Shown here: in pieces, positions 26,760 through 36,194 of the stretch
Position numbering within the stretch: the stretch's first letter is position 1
Layout of the letters: every line of letters begins with the position of its first letter
Assembly: GCA_024275315.1 (NCBI GenBank)
Contig: JAJRZK010000001.1
Span: 36,001-100,000, forward strand
From: Nitrospirota bacterium
GTDB taxonomy: Bacteria > Nitrospinota_A > UBA7883
Length of the DNA stretch: 64,000 nt
Reading direction: 5' to 3'
Translations under genes and position numbers: made by a program
The notes under the pieces: model-generated
Seen by the model: only the letters and a program-made list of their open reading frames with translations
Databases searched by the model: none
What the model was told of the DNA's origin: nothing

Positions 26760-27008
26760 ATGACAGATTACGCTGACAAATTTCCACTGGCGCTGGCTGT
26801 ATGCGCGTTCGGAGTGGCGGGATTTGTCTCCATGTATGTCGGCGCCGGAACATGGACAGCCATAGAACGTGGTCTTTTGGCCGGGTTTGCTTTTTATGTT
26901 TTCGGGAGAGCCCTGGCCTATGCCTTTTTTTATGATCCGGACAGCTTGCCCTCCGCTCTTTTAAAAGAGCAACCTTCGCCCCCCGCCGAGGGAGAAGATC
27001 AGGAATAA
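26760..27008 (+). CDS. Small membrane protein downstream of flhG
   Basis: 82 residues with two hydrophobic segments (FPLALAVCAFGVAGFVSMYV and GLLAGFAFYVFGRALAYAFF) and an acidic, Pro-rich C-terminal tail. I recognise no named family. Its position directly behind flhG suggests cotranscription with the flagellar genes, and short membrane proteins are found at this place in other flagellar clusters. Function unknown. Confidence 0.65.
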   Translation: MTDYADKFPLALAVCAFGVAGFVSMYVGAGTWTAIERGLLAGFAFYVFGRALAYAFFYDPDSLPSALLKEQPSPPAEGEDQE

Positions 27009-27376
27009 CAAAAATTCACACAATCTCCTGGCTCGACCGATTCGCAATTGCCCTACGGGCGTTCTGTTCCGTATTTAAAAGGGCGCGCGACATCAGATCC
27101 TGATGCAGTTTGATTAATTCACGACCTGGAATAAGGAAATGGAATGAACAAAAGCGACTTTTTTTTCGACCCGTATCGTCTTGACATCGCATCAGGAATT
27201 AGTGGTACAATTTTATTAATGATTAACAAGAAATTGGCCGTACACAGCCGTTTACACTCAAAGCTGTTTCAAAATCGCTTGAACCAGCCATTTCCCGTGA
27301 TTCCTAAGACCCCTTGGTCCGAATTCGGGAAAAACCTTCTATAAAGGCTTGAATTGCCCCACGATCCGGATATTTC
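27009..27376. other. Intergenic region between the flagellar block and phoH
   Basis: 368 bases without a convincing gene. It contains a small GCCC-TAC-GGGC hairpin (27051-27061) too weak to call a terminator, and a promoter candidate at 27181-27211. A 66-codon frame at 27144-27344 has a good upstream AAGGAAATGG, but it overlaps the promoter and resembles nothing I know. Confidence 0.45.
27181..27211 (+). promoter_or_regulatory. Sigma-70 type promoter for phoH
   Basis: A perfect -35 TTGACA (27181-27186) and a TACAAT -10 (27206-27211) are separated by 19 bases. The -10 is extended (TGGTACAAT), which tolerates the long spacer. The leader to phoH would be about 160 bases. Confidence 0.5.
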
Positions 27377-28366
27377 ATGCACGAAATCAATCTAGACTAC
27401 AATCCAGGTTTTCAGGAACTGGCGGGGGTTAACGACAAGAACCTTCTAAACATAGAAAAAAGGTTCAATGTCAAGATTGTCGCCCGGGGCGGGAGCCTGC
27501 GCATCCGGGGCAACAAAGCGGATACCGAACTGACGAAAAAACTTATGGTTCAGCTTTTCGAGCTTTACGACTCCGGGCGCCAGATAAACAATGGCGCGAT
27601 GAAGTTCATGATCCACGCTTTTCATGATGACCCATCGATCCAGTTAAAGGAAATATTCAGCGATGATGTGCGCATATCGACCGGCAAACGAGAGGTAGCG
27701 CCCCGCTCTCTCGCTCAGAGGGAGTACGTGTTTGCCATAAGACGGTTTGACATCGTGATCTCCACAGGCCCCGCCGGAACAGGGAAGACATACCTGGCGA
27801 TGGCGTGCGCCGTCAACGAGTTGCTGCAAAAAAGAGTAAGCCGGATCATCCTGACCAGGCCGGCGGTGGAAGCGGGGGAGCGGCTGGGGTTTCTGCCGGG
27901 AGATCTATATGAAAAAATAAATCCGTATTTAAGACCGCTGTACGACGCCCTGTTCGACATGCTCGAGGCGGACCATGTAAACAGCCTCCTGGACCAGGGT
28001 CTTATCGAGATAGCCCCGCTCGCCTATATGAGAGGCAGAACCCTGAACGACGCGTTTATTATCCTTGACGAAGCGCAAAACTCCACGCCCAGCCAGATGA
28101 AGATGTTCCTCACCAGGTTGGGATTCAACTCCAAGGCTGTCATCACAGGCGATGTGACGCAGGTAGATCTTCCATCCAGGCGCGATTCCGGCCTGATACA
28201 GGTGAACAGAATCCTGAAAAACATACCAGGCATACGCCTGCTCGAATTTACGGACAAAGACGTGGTTCGTCATGACCTGGTCAAGCGCATAATCAAGGCG
28301 TATGAAGACTCCGAGCGGAACGGTGGTGGCGGGGCCGACCTGGCTACCGGAGAACAGCGACAATGA
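27377..28366 (+). CDS. phoH: PhoH-family ATPase (YbeZ type)
   Basis: 329 residues. A KH-like N-terminal region (about 20-70: NLLNIEKRFNVKIVARGGSL) precedes a P-loop domain with Walker A GPAGTGKT at residues 131-138 and the DEAQN Walker B motif. The conserved TRPAVEAGERLGFLPGDLYE follows the P-loop region. YbeZ works with the endoribonuclease YbeY in ribosome and rRNA quality control. Here ybeY is two genes downstream, in the known order phoH - pgpH - ybeY. Its stop overlaps the next start (ATGA at 28363). Confidence 0.93.
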   Translation: MHEINLDYNPGFQELAGVNDKNLLNIEKRFNVKIVARGGSLRIRGNKADTELTKKLMVQLFELYDSGRQINNGAMKFMIHAFHDDPSIQLKEIFSDDVRISTGKREVAPRSLAQREYVFAIRRFDIVISTGPAGTGKTYLAMACAVNELLQKRVSRIILTRPAVEAGERLGFLPGDLYEKINPYLRPLYDALFDMLEADHVNSLLDQGLIEIAPLAYMRGRTLNDAFIILDEAQNSTPSQMKMFLTRLGFNSKAVITGDVTQVDLPSRRDSGLIQVNRILKNIPGIRLLEFTDKDVVRHDLVKRIIKAYEDSERNGGGGADLATGEQRQ

Positions 28367-30846
28367 GCCCCGCAGGCAAAATCATCAACATAAACGCTTT
28401 CAAAAATAAAGAAAGCGGCCTGAAGTCAAGTGGGCGCCTGTGGACGACCGCCAAGAGAAATAATCGGATCAATATCGGGCTTGTCCCTGCGCTGGTGGCT
28501 GTAATGGTGGTGACGCTGTCATACCTTATGACACCCTCCACAAAAGGGCCCATCCTTGTTCCTCCCGTGGATTCCATCGCGTCGCACAATATCAAAGCCA
28601 CCGCGGACATGCTTGTTGAAGATGAGGAATCGACGGAGAAAAACCGGCAGGCCGCGCGGAACGCCGTATTGGATGTATACGATTTCGACTCCATGGCGGA
28701 GAAGGAAGTGCGCCGGAGAATAAAAAGCGCGTTTGACCTGATCACCGACAGCTATGGCACACACGTGGAGCGGTCATACGAGAAAGTCATGGACGAGATA
28801 AGGCGATCTTTCTCCGGCGAAAGCGAATCGGACCGGCCGGAGCCTTCGCCGGAATGGAAGGCGGAGCTTGCCGAAGCCAAAAAGACGATCAGGGAGTTTG
28901 AGGAGAGCAAGGCCTTTGCCAGCATTGAGGCCGAATTTGCTGAAAGACTTGGCGTGGAAATAAGCGACAGGTCGATCCAGACGTTGCGCTATTACCACTA
29001 TTGGCCCGGTATCGGAGAGAAGATATCGCTTATCCTGGCCCCGATATTTTCATCAGGTATCGTTGACAGAAAGAACAAGCTTCCCGCTTCCACGGTAAAG
29101 GGGATAACGCAAAGGTTCCTGGACTCCGGCTCCGAAAAAGTTGTGCGAAATTTCGAGGAGATATACGACAGCGCGAACATAGGCAGGACAATCCGCGACA
29201 AGGCGATCGAAATGGTTCCAGCCAACCGCCCCGGATTGCGCAGGCTTCTGATAACAATCGCCGAATCGCTGACCCAGCCCAACCTTACGTTCAACAGAAA
29301 AGAGACCGACATTCGCAAGCAGGCCGCGGCCAACTATGTCAAACCGGTGTTTTTTAAAATCCAGCGAGGCGAGATGATAATCCGCGAGGGTGAGCGGGTC
29401 ACGGCGGCTCATTACAAGAAACTGACGCACATGTCGGAAAGTTTCCAGGACAGGGGCAAGCTGGAAACTTTCGCCGGGATGGCCCTGTTTAACCTGATGC
29501 TACTGGTGATCGGGGTTTTGTTTATCAGGAAGTACCACGAGGAAGTGCGTGATTATCCCAAGATGCAGGTTCTGATATCGTTGTTGCTGGTGGGGCATAT
29601 GGCCATCGCGGCGGCGGCGGAGTACACATTTACTATTGCTATCAACCAGATACCGGCCATACCCACCCAGGCGTATCTTCTGGCCATCCCCCTCGCTTTC
29701 GGGCCCATGATAATTTCCGTTTTTTTCACCGCGGAGCTTACTGTGCTGTTTACGGTCATAGCCTCCGTGATGACCGGGCTTATGCTTCAGGACTATCCGA
29801 TCCTGGCGCTGATCACGATAACCGGAGGAATGGTGTGCGCATATCATGTGCGTGGTTATAACAAGCGCTCTGCGGTGTTGAAGGTGGGGTTGCAGGTGGC
29901 CTTCGTAAATGTCCTGGTTGTGCTGGCGTTTGAGATGATAGACGCCAAATCACCGGCGGAAACGCTCGTTTATTACATGATATTCGTGTTTTGCGGGGGG
30001 GCGATTTCGGCTCTGCTGGTCTCCGGATCCCTGCCGCTGATAGAGAGCCTGTTTCCTGTTGTGTCCGATATCAAGCTGTTGGAGCTTACCAACTTAAACC
30101 ACCCGTTGTTGCGTCGAATGATCCTGGAGGCTCCCGGGACGTACCACCACTCCATCATGGTCGGGAATCTCGCCGAGGAAGCCTGTAAAGCCATTAACGC
30201 CAACGCTCTTCTGGCCAGGGCCGGTTCGCTGTTTCACGACATAGGCAAAATGAAAAAAGCGGAGTACTTTTCTGAAAACCAACAGCCGAACCACAACCCG
30301 CACGACAAACTTTCTCCCAACATGAGCACATTGATAGTTATAAACCACATAAAAGACGGGCTGGAGCTCGCCAGGCAGAATAAACTGCTGCCCCAGATAA
30401 AATCCATGATTCCCGAGCATCACGGCACACAGCTGGTCAAGGCGTTTTATCACAAGGCCAAAGAGCTGGAGAACAGAAAAAAGGGGGAAGTCAAAGAGAA
30501 CGATTTTCGATATCCCGGTCCCATACCCAGCTCGATGGAGTCGGCGTGTGTGGCGCTGGCGGACAGCATAGAAGCTTCCGCCCGGGCCTGCCTGGATCCT
30601 ACGCCTCAACGTCTCAAAGAGCTGGTGACGGAAGTTATCAACGACAAGTTCATGCAGGGCCAACTCGACAACAGCCATTTGACACTGCACGATCTCGCGC
30701 TGATATCGGACAGTTTTATCCACACGCTAAGCGGTATTCACCATCACAGGGTCCAGTATCCCAGCCCGGGAAAAGACCCGGCTACGGTAAGTGCAGATAC
30801 AGATACTAAAAAGACACAGACAACAAGGGACGCCGAAAGTCTCTGA
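28363..30846 (+). CDS. pgpH: 7TM-HD phosphohydrolase, PgpH-like c-di-AMP phosphodiesterase family
   Basis: 827 residues: one N-terminal membrane helix, an extracytoplasmic 7TMR-HDED domain (about 80-350), a block of seven membrane helices (about 370-560) and a cytoplasmic HD domain. The HD residues His625 and Asp626 are in GSLFHDIGKMKK, preceded by YHHSIMVGNLAEEA. In Firmicutes PgpH hydrolyses the second messenger c-di-AMP; outside them the substrate of this architecture is less certain. No diadenylate cyclase is visible in the window. It overlaps ybeY by 56 bases. Confidence 0.88.
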   Translation: MSPAGKIININAFKNKESGLKSSGRLWTTAKRNNRINIGLVPALVAVMVVTLSYLMTPSTKGPILVPPVDSIASHNIKATADMLVEDEESTEKNRQAARNAVLDVYDFDSMAEKEVRRRIKSAFDLITDSYGTHVERSYEKVMDEIRRSFSGESESDRPEPSPEWKAELAEAKKTIREFEESKAFASIEAEFAERLGVEISDRSIQTLRYYHYWPGIGEKISLILAPIFSSGIVDRKNKLPASTVKGITQRFLDSGSEKVVRNFEEIYDSANIGRTIRDKAIEMVPANRPGLRRLLITIAESLTQPNLTFNRKETDIRKQAAANYVKPVFFKIQRGEMIIREGERVTAAHYKKLTHMSESFQDRGKLETFAGMALFNLMLLVIGVLFIRKYHEEVRDYPKMQVLISLLLVGHMAIAAAAEYTFTIAINQIPAIPTQAYLLAIPLAFGPMIISVFFTAELTVLFTVIASVMTGLMLQDYPILALITITGGMVCAYHVRGYNKRSAVLKVGLQVAFVNVLVVLAFEMIDAKSPAETLVYYMIFVFCGGAISALLVSGSLPLIESLFPVVSDIKLLELTNLNHPLLRRMILEAPGTYHHSIMVGNLAEEACKAINANALLARAGSLFHDIGKMKKAEYFSENQQPNHNPHDKLSPNMSTLIVINHIKDGLELARQNKLLPQIKSMIPEHHGTQLVKAFYHKAKELENRKKGEVKENDFRYPGPIPSSMESACVALADSIEASARACLDPTPQRLKELVTEVINDKFMQGQLDNSHLTLHDLALISDSFIHTLSGIHHHRVQYPSPGKDPATVSADTDTKKTQTTRDAESL

Positions 30847-31228
30847 CCTGCGCTCAAGGATAGGACTGATACTCCTGGCCATTGGCGCGGGGGAGGCCGA
30901 GGTGAGCGTGTTGTTGACAGACGACGAGGAGATAAGGCGCCTTAACAGGGACTATCGTGGAAAAGACAAGCCAACGGATGTGCTCTCTTTTTCACAGGCC
31001 GAAGGCGAGTTTGGCGATGTTGTCCCCGATATGCTTGGGGATGTGGTGATATCGATCGAAACTGCGCGCCGCCAGGCGAGTGAGTCCGCCATATCCCTGG
31101 AAAGCGAGCTCGACTCGCTTCTGGTCCACGGAATACTTCATCTCGCAGGTTACGATCACGAGCTTGGGGCGAAAGAAGCCATGGCCATGCGCGCGCTCGA
31201 AAAAAAGATAATGTCGAAACTCCAGTGA
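30791..31228 (+). CDS. ybeY: Endoribonuclease YbeY (rRNA maturation)
   Basis: 145 residues with the zinc motif HGILHLAGYDH (His113, His117, His123), which defines YbeY. The GKDKPTDVLSF segment is also conserved. It matures the 3' end of 16S rRNA and removes defective ribosomes. Translation starts at a GTG inside the end of pgpH, a 56-base overlap; the resulting N-terminus QIQILKRHR aligns with the usual YbeY start, so I accept the overlap. Confidence 0.92.
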   Translation: MQIQILKRHRQQGTPKVSDLRSRIGLILLAIGAGEAEVSVLLTDDEEIRRLNRDYRGKDKPTDVLSFSQAEGEFGDVVPDMLGDVVISIETARRQASESAISLESELDSLLVHGILHLAGYDHELGAKEAMAMRALEKKIMSKLQ

Positions 31229-31235
31229 GACAACC

Positions 31236-31718
31236 ATGACCGAAAAACCGATTTGGGCGCCTTGGCGAATAGATTACATTCTCGGCGCCAAACCCGAAGG
31301 GTGTGTGTTGTGCGCCATGCCCGATGAAAACGACGACCAAAAGCGTTATATTCTCCATCGGGGCAAGACCTGCTATATCATCCTGAACCTGTTCCCCTAT
31401 AATAACGGCCATTTGATGGTCGTCCCTTTTCGGCATATATCAGACTATTCCGCTCTTACACCCGATGAGCTGACCGAGTCGTCCGATTTTACAAAAAAAG
31501 CGATTATAGCGCTTAAGGAGGCATTCGACCCGGCCGGGTTCAACATAGGTGTTAACCAGGGGAGCGTGGCCGGGGCGGGGATAGATGAGCATCTGCACAT
31601 CCATGTTGTCCCGCGCTGGAGCGGGGATTTCAATTTCATGCCGGTAATCGGCCAGACAAAGGTGATCCCCCAGCACCTTAAGGAGACGTATCTTGCTTTG
31701 TCGGACAAGTTCCGTTAA
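31236..31718 (+). CDS. HIT-family nucleotide hydrolase/phosphorylase
   Basis: 160 residues with the histidine triad His119-x-His121-x-His123 in EHLHIHVVPRW, and the N-terminal APWRIDYILGAK and CVLCAMP segments with a Cys pair typical of Ap4A-phosphorylase-like HIT proteins. Such enzymes cleave dinucleoside polyphosphates or nucleoside phosphoramidates; the exact substrate cannot be read from sequence. It starts 7 bases after ybeY and ends 14 bases before mutS. Confidence 0.88.
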   Translation: MTEKPIWAPWRIDYILGAKPEGCVLCAMPDENDDQKRYILHRGKTCYIILNLFPYNNGHLMVVPFRHISDYSALTPDELTESSDFTKKAIIALKEAFDPAGFNIGVNQGSVAGAGIDEHLHIHVVPRWSGDFNFMPVIGQTKVIPQHLKETYLALSDKFR

Positions 31719-31732
31719 TAACGGCGCCTGAT

Positions 31733-34348
31733 ATGGAGATGTCAGCTCCCACTCCGATGATGAAGCAGTATCGGGAGATCAAGAAAGATTATCCCGATTC
31801 CATACTGTTTTACCGTATGGGCGATTTTTATGAGATGTTCGGCGAGGACGCGCTCATCGCTTCTAAGGTGATGAACATCGCGCTTACCTCGCGGGACAAG
31901 CGCTCAGACAATCCTGTCCCAATGTGCGGTGTTCCGTATCACGCTTTGGCAAGTTATCTGCCGAAGATGATTCAAAGCGGCCACAAAGTGGCCATTTGTG
32001 AACAGGTGGAAGATCCAAAACGGGCCAAAGGCGTGGTTCGGCGGGAGGTGGTTAGAATAGTAACGCCCGGCGCCGTTATGGAACCTGTGTTGCTGGAGGA
32101 CAATTCCCACAATTTCCTGGCCGCCGTAGCTCCATCGAAGCGGGGGTTCGGCTTGGCCGTGGTGGACCTTTCGACGGGGCTTTTTCGCGTGAGCGAGTTT
32201 ATTGGAGACCGATCGCTCAGGGAACTGGAGCATGAGCTGGACAGGACCTCTCCAAAACAGGTTCTCGCGCCGGATAACCTGGAAGATATCCATCCTCCTC
32301 TCGCCAGGTCGCTGGGGGAATCCTATGGGGCCTGTGTCGACAGGGTAGACGGGTGGCTTTTCGATTATGAAAACGCCAGGGGGGCCGTTCTGGAACAATT
32401 CAACGTGGCCAGCCTGGACGGGTTCGGCGTGGAGGGGATGGACCTTGCCGTCATAGCGGCAGGTGTAGCCGTAAGCTACCTTAAGGACACCCAGAAAAGC
32501 TCGCTGGAACAGATCAACAGGCTGACAATCCACAACCATACCGACACCATGCCCATCGATCCGGCCACCCGGAGAAATCTGGAGCTTACACACAACCTTG
32601 TCAACAACTCCCGCGAGGGGTCGTTGCTCGATTGCATGGATGTAACCAGGACATCGATGGGGGCGAGGACGCTTGCGGAATGGATCCTCAGGCCCTTGAT
32701 TGATCCGGGAAAAATAGGGGATCGGCTTGCGGTTGTACGAAGTTTCAAAGGCGACACGGCACTGCTTGATTCGCTGAGGGATATCTTGAAAGGAGTGGGC
32801 GACCTGGAGCGGATTACCGGGAGGGTGACGCTGAAAAGCTGTTCTCCCAGGGATTTGCTGGCGCTGGGCAAATCCATCAAACCACTACCTGACATAAAGA
32901 CTCTGGTGCAAACCATTAACGGCGCATTGGCCATGGCGTGGCTGGAATCATGGGACAACCTGTCCGATCTCGGCTCCTTGCTTGAAGAATCGATATCAGA
33001 CGAACCACCCATACACGCGCGTGACGGTGGCGCGATCCGGAAAGGGTTTTCGAAGCGGCTGGACGATTTAAGGTCGATACAATCTGATTCCCGCAAGCTG
33101 TTAATCGAATTGGAAGAGCATGAGCGCTCGCGCACCGGCATTACCGGGCTCCGCGTGAAATATAACAAGGTGTATGGCTATTTTATGGAAGTGTCGCGCC
33201 GGCAGGCCCAACAGGTCCCGGAAGACTGGATGCGCAAGCAATCGCTGGTGAATTCCGAGCGGTTCGTATCGCCGCGGCTAAAGGAGCTGGAGGAGAAAAT
33301 CCTGGGCGCGCAAGAGCGCGCAATGGAGATGGAGCTGGATATTTTCGAAAAGGTTCGAGCCCGGGCCGCGTCCGAAGTCTCCAGAGTCCAGGCCATGGCG
33401 TCGACGGTCGGGAAAATAGACGTTCTGTCATCATTGGCCCAGCTTGCCCGGGATCGGAATTATGTTGAGCCGGAAATCAGTGATGGTGACGCCATAGAGA
33501 TAAAAGAAGGTCGTCACCCAGTGTTGGAGTGCGCCGGGCTTGCTGAGCGATTTGTTCCCAACGACGCGTCGCTGAACCGCGGGGAGAGGATGCTTTCGGT
33601 GGTTACCGGCCCGAACATGGCGGGTAAATCGACTTTTATACGGCAAACCGCCATCATTTGCCTGATGGCGCAGGTTGGCTCTTTCGTGCCTGCGCTTTCG
33701 GCCCAGATAGGTGTTTGCGACCGGATTTTCACAAGGGTTGGCGCCCAGGATCACCTGCAGAAGGGCCAGTCCACTTTCATGGTGGAAATGAACGAAACCG
33801 CCCTCATACTGAACAACGCCACCTCCAGAAGCCTGGTTATACTCGATGAAATCGGGCGCGGCACATCCACGTTTGACGGAATATCAATCGCCTGGGCGGT
33901 GGCGGAGCATTTGCACAATCTGGGCGCCAGGACGCTGTTCGCAACACATTACCACGAGTTGACGGAGCTTGCCGACAGCTTGAGCGGGGTTTGCAACCTG
34001 AGCATGGCCGTAAGGGAATGGAATGACGAGATAATTTTCCTGCGCAAGATCATCGATGGCGGAGCGGACAAAAGTTATGGCATTCAAGTGGCCCGCCTCG
34101 CTGGCTTGCCGGGGGAGGTCATAACCAGGGCCGGGGAAATTTTGACCCAGCTTGAGGCTGACGAGCTGGACTCGTCAGGCCATCCGAAGCTTCGGGCCAA
34201 AGATGGCAGGGGCAGGGAGGAAAGGCAACCGGACCTTTTCATACCCCGCGCAAGCGTATTTGATGAAGAACTGCGATCCATGGATATAGACAGGCTGACA
34301 CCGATAGACGCCCTGAACAAGCTGGCGGAATGGAAAAGAAAACTGTAG
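31733..34348 (+). CDS. mutS: DNA mismatch repair protein MutS
   Basis: 871 residues, the normal MutS1 length. The mismatch-reading motif GDFYEMFG includes Phe32 and Glu34. Connector, lever and clamp domains fill the centre. The ATPase has Walker A GPNMAGKST at about 626-634 and the Walker B region LVILDEIGRGTSTFDG. The C-terminal tail includes the dimerisation region (IDRLTPIDALNKLAEWKRKL), close to the canonical MutS end. No mutL is nearby. A second ATG two codons in is an alternative start. Confidence 0.97.
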   Translation: MEMSAPTPMMKQYREIKKDYPDSILFYRMGDFYEMFGEDALIASKVMNIALTSRDKRSDNPVPMCGVPYHALASYLPKMIQSGHKVAICEQVEDPKRAKGVVRREVVRIVTPGAVMEPVLLEDNSHNFLAAVAPSKRGFGLAVVDLSTGLFRVSEFIGDRSLRELEHELDRTSPKQVLAPDNLEDIHPPLARSLGESYGACVDRVDGWLFDYENARGAVLEQFNVASLDGFGVEGMDLAVIAAGVAVSYLKDTQKSSLEQINRLTIHNHTDTMPIDPATRRNLELTHNLVNNSREGSLLDCMDVTRTSMGARTLAEWILRPLIDPGKIGDRLAVVRSFKGDTALLDSLRDILKGVGDLERITGRVTLKSCSPRDLLALGKSIKPLPDIKTLVQTINGALAMAWLESWDNLSDLGSLLEESISDEPPIHARDGGAIRKGFSKRLDDLRSIQSDSRKLLIELEEHERSRTGITGLRVKYNKVYGYFMEVSRRQAQQVPEDWMRKQSLVNSERFVSPRLKELEEKILGAQERAMEMELDIFEKVRARAASEVSRVQAMASTVGKIDVLSSLAQLARDRNYVEPEISDGDAIEIKEGRHPVLECAGLAERFVPNDASLNRGERMLSVVTGPNMAGKSTFIRQTAIICLMAQVGSFVPALSAQIGVCDRIFTRVGAQDHLQKGQSTFMVEMNETALILNNATSRSLVILDEIGRGTSTFDGISIAWAVAEHLHNLGARTLFATHYHELTELADSLSGVCNLSMAVREWNDEIIFLRKIIDGGADKSYGIQVARLAGLPGEVITRAGEILTQLEADELDSSGHPKLRAKDGRGREERQPDLFIPRASVFDEELRSMDIDRLTPIDALNKLAEWKRKL

Positions 34349-34498
34349 ATTGAGTTGCGCCGGGTTTCACGACCGATTATTCGCCGCCAATCGCCATTGC
34401 CGGCCGGATCATGACACCTCCATGCAATTAAAGGCACATACACGCCCGGGGTGTTTACCGGAGGCCGTCACGCTTTTTCCGGTGCGCCGGTCAATCAC

Positions 34499-35986
34499 TC
34501 ACTTTTTATGCAGGAAGGAAAAAACCTTTTTCGTAAGGCTGAAAACATCGTCCTTGCCGCCGGATTCGCTCTGATTCAGATTTATGATTTTAATAGTGAA
34601 CGGGCCGATCTGTATGTTGTCATCCGGGCCGATTTTCGCTTTGCTGACACGTTTGCCGTTTACCATCGTACCGTTATTGCTGTTCAGGTCCTCGATAAAG
34701 ACATCCTCTTCCAAAAGATAGATTCTGGCGTGTTGACGGGAAACCATGGGGCTGTCCAGCTTCACATTGCAGGTGCTCATACGGCCCAGGGTCATAGGTT
34801 TTTCGCCTATCGCATGTTCGGAAACAACCACCCCCCCTTTTTCCACCAAGAACCGGGGAGCCAGATCCGCTTGCATGAACATGGTGGCTTCTGCGTCATG
34901 CCCTTTGCCGATTTCCTTGAAACCATCTTCACCAGCCAACTGGAGCACAAGTTTGACAGATCCGATCACGAACTCGTCCCCGTCCTTTATCTGTTCCCGG
35001 ACTATTTTTTCACCCCGAATCTGTGTGCCGATATTGCTTTTAAGATCCTCCAGATAATATTTGCCTCCCTCCCTGACGATCTGGGCGTGTTTGCGGGATA
35101 CGTACACTTCGGGCAACATGATGTTGGTTTTTTTAGAGCGACCTATCACGATGATGCTTCTACTTTTGGGTATAGGAAAATACTCGGGATCCTTGCCTTT
35201 GCGCTCCACTACAATCCGCGCGTCTTTAAACCCGGCCTTGGTTTTTCGGCTCTCCTCGCTGTGATCCTCCAATCCGCCTTGGGCGGGAAGATCGCCGGTG
35301 ACGGCGCCGTCCACATATTTACCGAATTCATCGGAGAAATGCGATCTTTCCTGGTAGTTCTTTACATCCGCGGGCAACCATAATACCCTGTACGTTTTTT
35401 GCGGGCCAAGTTTTCCACGAAGGTTGGCTTCCTTCAGAAAAACCACGGTGATATCCGGATCATCCTTGACGAGCTGGTATGTGTCCTGCGATATCAGAAT
35501 TTGCTTCGGCTCCGCCATCGATTCAAACCTTTGAGCCACATTTACAACATCACCGTACACATCATTTTTTTCCACGATGCCCAGCCCCGTGTTCAACCCG
35601 CATCGGATCATCAATGGAGGATCACAGTCCTTCTCGGTGTTATAGTTGTTTATTCCCCGCTGGATATCTATCGCGGCTTTAACAGCGGCCCGTGCGTCAT
35701 CAAAATAGGACATGGTGCCATCGCCCATGGTCTTGACCAGGATACCTTTGTTAGCCCGTATGCACGGAAAGAGAATATCGTTATGATCTTTCAGAATAGT
35801 CCTCATCTGAAAGTCACCCAGGAGCTCGCTCATTCGGGTGGAGCCGCTGATATCGGTGAACAGGAGAGTGATCTTGCGCGTGAATTTGCGTTTGATGAGG
35901 GATTCGAGCTTCTCTTTTTCCCGGAGTAGCTCTTCCAGGTCGATATTTTCCGATTTTTTCCCTGCGATGTCTTTATGTTTTTTCAT
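34499..35986 (-). CDS. Class III adenylate/guanylate cyclase with two FHA domains
   Basis: 495 residues, soluble. After a short charged helix, the cyclase domain spans about residues 36-205: metal ligands Asp45 (LLFTDISGST) and Asp89 (KTMGDGTM), and transition-state residues Asn149 and Arg153 (VVNVAQRF). All catalytic positions look occupied, so it should be active. FHA 1 (about 268-345, GRSKKTNIMLPEVYVSRKHA) and FHA 2 (about 385-475, GRMSTCNVKLDSPMVSRQHA) both retain the phosphothreonine-binding Arg, Ser and His. Threonine phosphorylation may therefore recruit or control cyclic nucleotide synthesis; a Ser/Thr kinase is encoded at 48.4-50.2 kb. Cyclase domains are usually C-terminal to FHA; here the order is reversed. 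Confidence 0.88.
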   Translation of the reverse strand: MKKHKDIAGKKSENIDLEELLREKEKLESLIKRKFTRKITLLFTDISGSTRMSELLGDFQMRTILKDHNDILFPCIRANKGILVKTMGDGTMSYFDDARAAVKAAIDIQRGINNYNTEKDCDPPLMIRCGLNTGLGIVEKNDVYGDVVNVAQRFESMAEPKQILISQDTYQLVKDDPDITVVFLKEANLRGKLGPQKTYRVLWLPADVKNYQERSHFSDEFGKYVDGAVTGDLPAQGGLEDHSEESRKTKAGFKDARIVVERKGKDPEYFPIPKSRSIIVIGRSKKTNIMLPEVYVSRKHAQIVREGGKYYLEDLKSNIGTQIRGEKIVREQIKDGDEFVIGSVKLVLQLAGEDGFKEIGKGHDAEATMFMQADLAPRFLVEKGGVVVSEHAIGEKPMTLGRMSTCNVKLDSPMVSRQHARIYLLEEDVFIEDLNSNNGTMVNGKRVSKAKIGPDDNIQIGPFTIKIINLNQSESGGKDDVFSLTKKVFSFLHKK

Positions 35987-36041
35987 AAAGCTCCACTGGT
36001 CTCCCGGGTACGCTGTTCAACCATCATAAACCACTCAATAT

Positions 36042-36070
36042 AGTATACTGCCACAATCGGCTCAACTCAA
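36042..36070 (-). promoter_or_regulatory. Sigma-70 type promoter for the cyclase-FHA gene
   Basis: On the minus strand TTGAGT (36070-36065) and TATACT (36047-36042) are separated by 17 bases. Transcription would start about 50 bases before the ATG at 35986. Confidence 0.5.
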
Positions 36071-36194
36071 CAAAATGCAATTCTGGCAGGTGGTCGCATT
36101 GCAAAACAAAGCTGTCGCCCGGAAATATCTTTAGCGAACCGCCATGGCGGCCAGAGTCGGGGTTTGTTCCGATCCGGGCTATACTTTTGACGGG

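Noticed and set aside
27051..27061. GCCC-TAC-GGGC hairpin as terminator of the flagellar operon
   Set aside because: Only four base pairs and no T-run directly behind it.
27144..27344. 66-codon frame before phoH
   Set aside because: Good ribosome binding site, but it spans a promoter-like TTGACA/TACAAT pair and resembles no known protein.
34451..35383. Rightward 310-codon frame opposite the cyclase gene
   Set aside because: It is antisense to a gene with complete cyclase and FHA motifs and has no domain of its own.
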